A model generated the notes under the pieces. That model searched no databases and was not told where the DNA came from. It saw only the letters and a program-made list of their open reading frames with translations. Position numbers and translations under genes: made by a program. From Corythucha ciliata (lineage: Eukaryota; Arthropoda; Insecta; Hemiptera; Tingidae), in NCBI GenBank assembly GCA_038030265.1, contig CM075943.1, positions 2,232,001 to 2,296,000 of the forward strand: a stretch of 64,000 bases of DNA. Direction: 5' to 3'. Shown here piece by piece: positions 57,701 through 64,000 of this stretch (positions are counted from its first letter, which is position 1; each line of letters begins with the position of its first letter).

Positions 57701-59227
57701 CTTGAGAGATCAGGACTACGTAATGAAGGGCCTAATAGCCAATAATAGTAACAATAACATTAGAATGCAAAAAATAAATAAACAGGACATTCAACTTACG
57801 CTCAGAAGGACAGAACTGTTCTCCTTGGTTTCCACTAGGTGGCCGTGTTCTTTCAAAAAAGTACACAGAAACATAGCGAGATTCTGAATAAAAATTTGTT
57901 CTTGGTCTCGTCCCGCCGCGTAGGCTTCTCGAATATTGGTAGTGGCTGGAAGCATCTGTAAAACCCACCATGCTAGACATTCGAAAGAGAGCCAGACGGA
58001 CAGAAAAAAAAAAATCTAAAATATCTCACTTGTTCTAATTGAACCATCGTCTGGCTGAAAAGTGTAACGAACATTTCATCATAATTTGAAACGGTGACTC
58101 CCGCGATGTCCGTCAGGCAGGCCAAAGTAACATTGCGAAACATGGGGACGTTAAGGAACTAGACAAACATTTAACCTCATCAGCAAAATGAACCAAAACC
58201 CGGATAAATCAAACAGTCCTTACCTTAAAAATCAAGGTGTTGATCAGATTCGTTTCAAAAATGTAGCCCAGGGGTATCCAATTTAAAAATCGAAGCAACG
58301 TTTCAAGAGTAGCGCCCACAAGAGGTGCATTTTGAGATGTATCCTAAACAAACGAGTAAAGTGTCAGACCCTGACGATATTTTTAACGCTGAAGGACACA
58401 CTTACGAGAACAAACTGGCACAGTTGGAATATCTGTGAAAATTCCTGGCACATCGAGTCTTTCAAGTGTTTGGCTTTGGTTTGCGTCATTTGACCAGTAG
58501 AGAAGTCGAAGACTTCTTCACTCAGGAGTTTCAGAATAACCATATTATTCTGACAGAGGCTCTCGTTGGTTTTACTCGCTCCGACAATGTCAGGAATGAA
58601 AGTCTCCCAATTTTTGGGCCACTCTCTTTTTAGGACCTACGAAAAAAGGCAAAGTTTTTACATCAACCAATCATGAACTTTCAAGTTTCTAATGAAATTC
58701 ACCTGAACAAGAATCATATTCAGTTTGTTAAGGTACATCTTCTCTCTTTCCATCACGACTGGATCTGAAGATGTTTTAATGATGAGGCCTACAATGTACT
58801 TTTTGATACCTATTTCCCAAAGCAAAGACAATAAAAGTTAAACAATCTCTTGGTTCATAAAATGATTCATACCTTCACAATGAATCCTAGGTAAGACCTT
58901 CCATCTTGTCTTTATGACTTGCTCAAGAATCTGTAAAGCGAAGTACTTGGTCTGTTGGTTGTTGGAAAATTCTAGTATGGCATCCACTCGTGTCCACGCG
59001 TCCGGATGCATTTTCAAATTCGTCAACACCTCCTGAGCTATCCTTTGCTAAAATACACAATGTGGGTCTGAATGTTGAAAAAGAACCACGAAACATCGAG
59101 AAGTCGCAAAGTTTACCTGCTCTCCGATCCCAGTGTACATGCATCCTACGATGTTATCTAATAAGTTTATATCTAGTTTCTGATTAAAATCTAGGAGCTT
59201 AGAAGCCTGCTCCCCTAACGCAGCCAT
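51620..59227 (-). CDS. XPO1: Exportin-1 (CRM1), complete, 18 coding exons
   Basis: Exportin-1 is the RanGTP-dependent receptor that carries leucine-rich NES cargo, and several RNPs, out of the nucleus. The 18 exons join at GT-AG borders into 3195 nt (1064 residues plus stop); the human protein has 1071. Seen in order: an importin-beta-like N-terminal region (about residues 38-105), Xpo1/HEAT repeats, the [12 protein letters not shown] block at 417-428 that opens the acidic loop, the NES-groove region holding Cys521 (aligned with human Cys528, the leptomycin B target), and the CRM1 C-terminal HEAT repeats ending EEMQD. The ATG at 59227 is chosen because it follows a splice acceptor by 16 nt and gives the family-typical N-terminus. 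All exon phases agree and no internal stop or frameshift is seen. The first 14 exons are tightly packed; a 3.3-kb repeat-filled intron separates exons 14 and 15. The 5' noncoding exon is not identified with certainty. Confidence 0.97.
51866..52119 (-). CDS. XPO1: XPO1 coding exon 17
   Basis: Residues 932-1016. Acceptor AG 52120-52121, donor GT 51864-51865. [10 protein letters not shown] and [13 protein letters not shown] are conserved; the loop after LVE (about 949-962) is family-variable. Confidence 0.95.
52181..52307 (-). CDS. XPO1: XPO1 coding exon 16
   Basis: Residues 890-931 plus one base of codon 932. Acceptor AG 52308-52309, donor GT 52179-52180. Contains [10 protein letters not shown] and [10 protein letters not shown]. 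Confidence 0.95.
52368..52493 (-). CDS. XPO1: XPO1 coding exon 15
   Basis: Residues 848-889. Acceptor AG 52494-52495, donor GT 52366-52367. Begins [11 protein letters not shown] and holds [19 protein letters not shown]. Confidence 0.95.
52560..52940 (+). repeat. Type A minisatellite in XPO1 intron
   Basis: Degenerate cggctaaaattgagaaaaa units ending at the 430-bp repeat. Confidence 0.75.
52942..53372 (+). repeat. 430-bp dispersed repeat, copy 2
   Basis: Nearly identical to 44040-44468; differs mainly in homopolymer lengths (G run at 53307). Inserted in a type A array. Confidence 0.82.
53530..54480 (+). repeat. Type A minisatellite in XPO1 intron, second block
   Basis: About 30 units with the gctaattcgcgg and ctaaaattgagaaaaagc parts; two consecutive near-identical units of about 47 bp at 54176-54262. 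Confidence 0.8.
54850..55400 (+). repeat. Type C minisatellite in XPO1 intron
   Basis: Degenerate ccaaaactgacgattttacc units. It follows the hAT-like left end at 54696 by about 150 bp, the same arrangement as in the 31804-33191 element. Confidence 0.7.
55816..56064 (-). CDS. XPO1: XPO1 coding exon 14
   Basis: Residues 765-847. Acceptor AG 56065-56066, donor GT 55814-55815. Contains [11 protein letters not shown] and [16 protein letters not shown]. The next intron is about 3.3 kb. Confidence 0.96.
56128..56313 (-). CDS. XPO1: XPO1 coding exon 13
   Basis: Residues 703-764. Acceptor AG 56314-56315. The donor GT at 56126-56127 is followed by TACA, a weak match to consensus; without splicing, the frame runs into a stop after about 20 unrelated residues. 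Contains [13 protein letters not shown] and MVTKQPL-like [12 protein letters not shown]. Confidence 0.93.
56390..56494 (-). CDS. XPO1: XPO1 coding exon 12
   Basis: Residues 668-702. Acceptor AG 56495-56496, donor GT 56388-56389. Contains NVDVLKD and [14 protein letters not shown]. Confidence 0.94.
56566..56700 (-). CDS. XPO1: XPO1 coding exon 11
   Basis: Residues 623-667. Acceptor AG 56701-56702, donor GT 56564-56565. Contains [11 protein letters not shown] and [10 protein letters not shown]. Confidence 0.95.
56765..56928 (-). CDS. XPO1: XPO1 coding exon 10
   Basis: Residues 568-622. Acceptor AG 56929-56930, donor GT 56763-56764. Contains [12 protein letters not shown] and KCRRHFV, both strongly conserved in the family. 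Confidence 0.95.
56999..57233 (-). CDS. XPO1: XPO1 coding exon 9
   Basis: Residues 490-567 plus one base of codon 568. Acceptor AG 57234-57235, donor GT 56997-56998. Holds [19 protein letters not shown] and [17 protein letters not shown]. The cysteine here is residue 521, aligned with human Cys528 in the NES groove. [18 protein letters not shown] is also conserved. Confidence 0.97.
57294..57731 (-). CDS. XPO1: XPO1 coding exon 8
   Basis: Residues 344-489, the longest exon. Acceptor AG 57732-57733, donor GT 57292-57293. After a variable stretch (about 376-402) it holds [12 protein letters not shown] and [16 protein letters not shown], the acidic loop region that in known CRM1 structures couples RanGTP binding to NES groove opening, then the THWDY.DTER and EWSWKNLNT motifs. 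Confidence 0.96.
57800..57955 (-). CDS. XPO1: XPO1 coding exon 7
   Basis: Residues 292-343. Acceptor AG 57956-57957, donor GT 57798-57799. [17 protein letters not shown] is conserved. The end of the exon (NSSVLLS) differs from the usual RETL.E and is one residue shorter than in human. Confidence 0.92.
58030..58158 (-). CDS. XPO1: XPO1 coding exon 6
   Basis: Residues 249-291. Acceptor AG 58159-58160, donor GT 58028-58029. Contains [10 protein letters not shown] and CLTDIAGV. Confidence 0.95.
58224..58343 (-). CDS. XPO1: XPO1 coding exon 5
   Basis: Residues 209-248. Acceptor AG 58344-58345, donor GT 58222-58223. Contains [17 protein letters not shown], a HEAT helix pair conserved in exportin-1. 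Confidence 0.95.
58406..58636 (-). CDS. XPO1: XPO1 coding exon 4
   Basis: Residues 132-208. Acceptor AG 58637-58638, donor GT 58404-58405. Start of the Xpo1 domain, with [22 protein letters not shown] and HLKDSMC clearly conserved. Confidence 0.96.
58703..58809 (-). CDS. XPO1: XPO1 coding exon 3
   Basis: Residues 96-131, closing the split glycine codon from exon 2. Acceptor AG 58810-58811, donor GT 58701-58702. Contains [16 protein letters not shown] and NKLNMILVQ. Confidence 0.95.
58873..59047 (-). CDS. XPO1: XPO1 coding exon 2
   Basis: Residues 38-95 plus the first base of codon 96. Acceptor AG 59048-59049, donor GT 58871-58872. It holds the [14 protein letters not shown] block of the importin-beta N-terminal (IBN_N) region, which binds Ran. 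Confidence 0.95.
59117..59227 (-). CDS. XPO1: XPO1 coding exon 1
   Basis: Residues 1-37, phase 0 at its end. The 16-nt 5' UTR (59228-59243) follows an AG acceptor at 59244-59245, so at least one noncoding exon lies upstream. The donor GT is at 59115-59116. The [13 protein letters not shown] block is typical of exportin-1. Confidence 0.93.
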
Positions 59228-59349
59228 CCTTTCACTCAGTCACCTACAAATGAAAATAAATAAACCTGACGAATACTGTGAGGTAACTAGAAGTGGGATC
59301 GAGTGGAAGAAGTGATACAGTCAAAGCCCGCAATGAACTAACTAACTGA

Positions 59350-59350
<1 letters not shown>

Positions 59351-59392
<42 letters not shown>
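59351..59392 (+). repeat. Poly-A tract of about 42 bp
   Basis: An uninterrupted A run in the XPO1 5' UTR intron. No target duplication or retroposed body is recognisable next to it. Confidence 0.9.
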
Positions 59393-59393
<1 letters not shown>

Positions 59394-59829
59394 AATTGCT
59401 TTTACGAATGTAAAATAGTACCTCGCCCAGTCTGCCAAAATGAAGTATGGGTGGGGGGGGGGTTCAACTTGAAAATAAGAACACAGGGCTCGGGAAGAAT
59501 TCATGAAAAGAATACCTTCACCTCCACGTGGTAGGGCCTCGAACAGAAAGCCAACCTCAAGCACTGGAACCCGTCGCTCTACCGGTTAGGTGTCACGAGG
59601 AATCACCCCAGCTAACTCCGCGACGAAGTCTTTCCAGGAAATGTACAAAAAACCCCGAATGCCCAAGTCCGTAGCATTTAAAATACGTATTTCTAGGGTG
59701 ACCAAGTATGCCGACAAATTACCCGTTCTGAAGGGCCAAGGAATCAAATTTGACCGTTTACCCATTTTAAAATTCCTAAATTGCGCCTTAGGAGTTTCTC
59801 GGAAAGCTTCAGAGAAAAATAGTTCATTT

Positions 59830-60885
59830 GTAACTATATAAAATTGATAAAAAGTCCTAATTTAGCCGCTATGATTGAAAAAAAACGCTAATTCGTAGTA
59901 TCTGAAGGCAACTTCACGGTTAATATTGAAAAAAACTCTAATCCCCCGTTTACTGAAGGTCCTTAGGCGGCTAAAATTCAAAAACCGGATATTCAAGCCA
60001 GAAAACATCCCAATTCGTGGGTATTCGTCAGGCTTTGGGCACTGGCTACCCTAAGTTCCGACGCCACAAAAAAGGCCAGGAAACTTGTAATGTTTCTTAG
60101 ACCAAGACCCTGAACTCGCAATTTCGCTGAAATTAACATTCGATACAGTCAATTTCGCGGATAATCAGTCAGAAACTTGTGATTTTCACTCAAGTTTGAA
60201 AAAACGAACTTGCTAACTCACGGCGCTGCGACCGGCTAGCTAGCCCCCGAGATACGCGGCTACACCCAAAACCAGAAACAAGGAACCAATTTCGCGGGAA
60301 AAAAAAGACCTTAAACTTGCAATTTTACGAATTGCAACGAAAGCCGGGAAACTTCAAATTCCGCGGACATTTCGCCCCAAAGAGTTTGCAATTTTGCGGC
60401 TATTCATCAGACTTTGCGAGCTGTTGTGACCGGCTAGCCTGAGTTCCGTGGTCACTAAAAAAGCTTCATAACTTGCGATTTCGTGAATGTTTAGACGGTC
60501 AGACCGAAATTTTGTTTTTGCAAATCAAACGTCATGTTATCAGTCATGGTAGCAGAATTTATACGCTGTCGCATGTTTCCCCCTTAAAATAGTAATTTTA
60601 CTGTTGCAAACATGTAGTTTCGAGACTATTTAGTCCAAAAATTGCATTTTACTGATATTGAGCCTCGTAACTTGCAATTTTACGGGTTTTTATCAATAGA
60701 ATTCCAAATGTTTGGCCAACGCTTGCAATAGTGAGGCTATTCTTATCCCCAAAACTTGCAATTTTATACCTGCTTAACCCTGAATCTTTGCAGTTTTTCA
60801 ACTATTTCACGCCCTGCCCGGACGAGTACTCGTAATTTAACTGTCTGTTAACTCCGAAACTCGTTAAATGACCACATCGTCTGTT
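59830..60885 (+). repeat. Mixed type A and type D-like degenerate arrays
   Basis: 59830-60000 has type A units; 60000-60885 has units of the form aacttgcaattttgcggg at about 35-40-bp spacing. Confidence 0.55.
60046..60165 (+). repeat. 118-bp segment duplicated at 61173-61288
   Basis: GCCACAAAAAAGGCCAGGAA, AAGACCCTGAACTCGCAATT and ATTAACATTCGATACAGT occur in order in both, in direct orientation. Confidence 0.85.
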
Positions 60886-61083
60886 AAGAGGCCCATACAC
60901 GATCAACCTGGGTTGTCAACTTTGTTTACAACATTACGTGTTGACAACCAAGTTGACTGTCTGTGGGGAAGTTGTTTCAAAATTTCAACCACAAACTTAC
61001 CCCACAGACAGTAAACATTGTCGTCAACAAGCAATGTTGTAAACTAAGTTGACAACCAGGTTGATCGTGTATGGGCCCCTTTA
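60884..61083. mobile_element. 200-bp palindromic MITE
   Basis: Arms of about 55 bp or more: GGCCCATACACGATCAACCT at the left and AGGTTGATCGTGTATGGGCC at the right, continuing through GTTGTCAACTT.GTTTACAACATT. TTA borders both ends. Confidence 0.85.
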
Positions 61084-61172
61084 GACCACTGAATGAACAA
61101 CAGGTTCAAACACTAATAAACAATTTACTGCACATTGCAATAACACGACAAACTTCCTATAGTCAAGTTTTA

Positions 61173-61288
61173 CCCTGAGTTCCGTCGCCACAAAAAAGGC
61201 CAGGAAACTTGGAACGTTTCTTAGATCAAGACCCTGAACTCGCAATTTCGCTGAAATTAACATTCGATACAGTTAATTTCGCGGAAAT
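61173..61288 (+). repeat. Second copy of the 60046-60165 segment
   Basis: Differs by a handful of substitutions; the palindromic MITE at 60884-61083 lies between the two copies. Confidence 0.85.
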
Positions 61289-61289
61289 C

Positions 61290-62500
61290 AGGGAACGATC
61301 GAGGGATTGGAGTTGATTACTCCGTCTCGAGAGAAAACCAAGTAGCAACCATTGGAGTAAAACCATTTTGAGGGAAGAGAAACGCAAGGCAAACGCTGGA
61401 ACAACCGCGTAGTGTAATTGAAAAGAAAAGTGGAGGCGTCCCAAACCAAAGGACGTAGCGGTTCATCGTGTTTACCAAGAGTAGTAACTTGCATGATTCG
61501 GCACGAATAATTACGGCCAGGCATGATTTGGTCAACTGGACTCACAATGGTCACTGATTCTATACATAGTGGGAGTGAGTCATATTTGTCCGTGCCAAAA
61601 TTCACTTTGTTTTCCTTACTCAGGGGCAGTTTTATGGGGAAAGGGGAGCGCTAGGAGCGATCGCCCTGTTTTTCACCAAATTAAAAAGAAAATTCTCCGA
61701 AATTGGGGTTTGAAGGAGCCAAACAACGAAATTTTGTTTTTGAGAGATCAAAAATCCATAACATTAGGATTTGAACGAGCTGAATCCACAAATTTGGAGT
61801 TTGAAAGATCTAAACACCAATTATTTGTTTTGGGATCAGATATTGAGCCTAAATGTCTGGTTTTTAGGCAGAATGGCCTGGATTCTCGGACACAATTTTC
61901 CAGATATTTAAAAAATCAAATCGCCTAACACCACATTCACCCAGGCTTTTGAGCAGACGCCAGAAACTGTAATAAACGATCCGGTTGTAGAGAAACAGAG
62001 TCATTGGACTATTCGGGCGAATAAGAACCTGGGGGGGGGGGGGTGAGAATAAATTTTACCACCACCCCCGTCACGTAGGCAAGAAACTGTCTCTGTATCT
62101 GGCTGTCAGTAAAGCAGAATTTCCAACTCAGGAACTCATTGCTCTGGTCGGAATAAAATATAGTGATTTGAACCAAAAAAACATCATTTACGAACAGGCA
62201 ATGTGTCACCCTCAAAATGTATATTGGGCCTTCGAAACATGGCTGTTCGACAAGGAATATTGTTTGACCTGGGCCTATTCAGCGCCCCCACGTGGGGGGA
62301 TAAGGGACGTTCCTGGAATGGACACTTTCCTATAATCGCCCCCCCCCCTTCCCTCACCCAAATAGTACATGAGAATGAAAGGTTCATATTCCCACATTTC
62401 TTGACTGATTGAAAAGCGTTTTATAAAAGTGGTTTCAACACTAAGCATTTAAGCAGCTTAACAAGGTCAAAAAATGCAACGGTGAATTCGTATAAACGCA
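61290..62500. other. No gene seen
   Basis: A weak type D-like patch (61670-61880) and a CAGGGGCAGTTTTATGG motif (61622) like a hAT left end with no partner. The open frame 61288-61605 on the minus strand resembles nothing I know. Confidence 0.4.
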
Positions 62501-62508
62501 TGTTTGAT

Positions 62509-62837
62509 TCATAATGCCGATATTTCTAAAATATCCAAAAAATGAACGTGCTTCACGTCATTAAAAAGGTTGATTAGACGTAATTCAAGTCTTCGCACTA
62601 TAGTTCCTTTTAAGAAGATTGTGTTTAGCTCATCACTGAGAAGTGAGAACTGATAACGCACAAATACGCAATTAGCACAGATCCATTGACTGAGGTGGGG
62701 TACATTTTGCAAGCTATGTAGAGGTAGAAAATAGTTGAAATTAGCATAAAATTGATTAGGTAGAGAACGCGTGTGAACATGTAGAAGCGTTTTTTTATTT
62801 CATTCACGTTTCTCATGTGCATAAAAAGGTTATCCAT
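62509..62837 (-). pseudogene. Possible insect chemoreceptor-like exon remnant
   Basis: Read on the minus strand, the frame from 62837 has a charged start (NVNEIKKRFYMF), then a hydrophobic helix (about LYLINFMLISTIFYLYIA). Near 62730 the similarity seems to pass to another frame carrying WICANCVFVRYQFSLLSDELN and IVRRLELRLINLFNDVKHVHF. The pattern of a membrane segment, then YQFSLLSDELN, then a leucine/arginine stretch, recalls insect gustatory receptors. This is a resemblance only; a frameshift would be needed and no start, splice sites or TYhhhhhQF motif are seen. It could be chance in AT-rich DNA. Confidence 0.2.
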
Positions 62838-63570
62838 TTAGATCGTTTGATGTGAAAACAACAATACGGTAATTTAAATTGACTTCCTGAAAGTCTCAAG
62901 GTACCAAATGTCTCAAAATGGGGGAGTCTGAGTGAACCTCAGAAAACATGAGCTACTATTGCCAAACATCAAGAAATTTTAGCGATATGACTACTTACCC
63001 TTTTTTTTCTTGCTCACAGATTTAGTTTCACTCGAAATTAAAGTTCACACGTCTCATTCACACAGACTAGGAGAACGCACACGCGTCACCTGTTAGAACA
63101 CAAAAAAGCTTGTAAGTTACAGAGGGCTCGTCGTCGGGCTGAACGGAAATTGAGCCGCTCAAAAAGTGTCCAGTTAGGAAGCCAAGAAAAACTAGGACTA
63201 CGAGGATTGCATTCTGGATAAGAGGATGAAATACAACAGAAAGAGAACTCTTCGTGCAAAGGGACAAAAACGCTGTTTCTTGGAAAAAGATGCCAAATCA
63301 AAACACTAGGGCCTTTCAATTCTTTCACAAGGGCGAAAATGCGGTATTTTAAACATTTTTCTCCAGGGGGAGAAGAAAAGGAAATTTAAAATCAGCTTTT
63401 CAACTGTGAAACAGTGACGCCGAGAAGGTTACCTGAATCGAAATTTGATCTGAAGAGTCAAATTATCCTGACTCCCTGACGAGGATTTTAATCGTCACGG
63501 GGGATCCTCCTAGTTTTTCTTGGCTTAAATACCGAAAATAAATGCTAAAGGGAAAGACAAGCTTCCCGCG

Positions 63571-63681
63571 CGGCACGATTCCTCTGGGGTTCTCCCGTTG
63601 AAGAACACAAATCGCACGAGGAAGATTTATCTCTCGGCAACGCCGGCGGGAGAAGAACCCCAGGCTCGAATCACGCAGTTA
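63571..63681. repeat. 110-bp hairpin, arms about 30 bp
   Basis: CTGGGGTTCTCCCG at the left pairs with CGGGAGAAGAACCCCAG at the right (2-3-base bulge), extended by CACGATTC against GAATCACG. Lies just downstream of the presumed XPO1 noncoding exon donor. Confidence 0.65.
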
Positions 63682-63699
63682 ACTTTCAAAATTGATAAA

Positions 63700-63990
63700 A
63701 TGTAGGAAACTTACGAAAAAAATGATAAAATACTTACATCAAGTCAAACATTCAATCCCAGACCCGTCACACATAAAACGAAATAAAAAAAGGGGAAAAC
63801 GACTCAACACTCCATTCACTCCAATGTTTTCGAACACAATGTCAAAGATGGCCGCATGCATCGCTTACACAGCTGGTAGAAGCGATTTGATTGGTCGAGA
63901 CGCCAACGACTCAACCAACTGCGTTTGAACTTTTAAAAGGGTTTTCGGCGGGACTCTTTGACGTCAATTGAGTCGGTTTCAATTCGGAAA
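63700..63990 (-). promoter_or_regulatory. Possible XPO1 5' noncoding exon and promoter
   Basis: XPO1 coding exon 1 opens with a splice acceptor, so a noncoding exon must lie upstream. On the minus strand two good donor sites (GTAAGT) occur, at 63736-63737 and 63713-63714. Just upstream are an inverted CCAAT box (attgg near 63890) and an AAGATGGCCGC stretch near 63846 that resembles a YY1 site, both common at housekeeping promoters. This is inference: no transcript evidence, and the exact start cannot be read. Confidence 0.25.
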
Positions 63991-64000
63991 AGTTGGGCTT

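Noticed and set aside
57609..57887. Plus-strand open frame over XPO1
   Set aside because: It is the antisense of exons 7 and 8, whose conserved protein is on the minus strand.
61288..61605. 105-codon minus-strand open frame
   Set aside because: No domain recognised; overlaps competing frames of similar length.
63067..63328. Two overlapping minus-strand frames with a hydrophobic segment
   Set aside because: One frame has a possible membrane helix (ILVVLVFLGFL), but the frames compete and no splice-supported exon or homologue is evident.

Overview
The window is nuclear DNA from an animal, most likely an insect. It is AT-rich, has long homopolymer runs, and its genes are split by GT-AG introns. 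Two host loci are certain, both on the minus strand. One is the first coding exon of a muscle-type tropomyosin (1402-1641), whose exon closely resembles insect tropomyosins. The other is a complete exportin-1/CRM1 gene in 18 coding exons (51620-59227), predicting 1064 residues with every intron phase consistent. No bacterial-style operon is present.

Left third (1-25 kb): the tropomyosin exon sits between blocks of a roughly 30-bp degenerate minisatellite (called type A here: 250-760, 3440-5460, 20.1-20.8 kb, 21.2-22.1 kb). A decayed Ty3/gypsy-like retrotransposon lies at about 10.0-13.9 kb (gag, protease, RT, RNase H, integrase, with several frameshifts and a nonsense codon). It abuts two fragments of a tRNA-derived SINE (13974-14435). 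A 4.8-kb element with 365-bp terminal inverted repeats spans 14569-19337. A 20-bp minisatellite (type B) with a 540-565-bp internal duplication fills 22.5-24.6 kb.

Middle (25-51 kb): almost entirely non-autonomous transposable elements, many nested. Three have hAT-like termini and perfect 8-bp target-site duplications (28442-29380, 31804-33191, 45918-48908), and each carries its own degenerate minisatellite. A 2.7-kb long-TIR element (37140-39841) has a 608-bp palindromic insertion flanked by a 16-bp duplication. Next to it is a 1.1-kb foldback (about 39.87-40.98 kb) with a related single copy at 5.69-6.43 kb. A further foldback (44.0-49.0 kb) was split by the third hAT-like element. Several 100-220-bp foldback MITEs are scattered through the region.

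Right part (51-64 kb): exportin-1, with a 3.3-kb intron (52494-55815) full of the same repeat families, then repeats, a palindromic MITE, a possible decayed chemoreceptor-like exon (62.5-62.8 kb) and a possible promoter or 5' noncoding exon near 63.7-64.0 kb. Exportin-1 and tropomyosin have no functional link; they are simply two genes on one repeat-rich chromosome. The most unusual theme is transposons acting as carriers of degenerate minisatellites. Repeat boundaries without a stated target-site duplication are read by eye and are approximate to within tens of bases.
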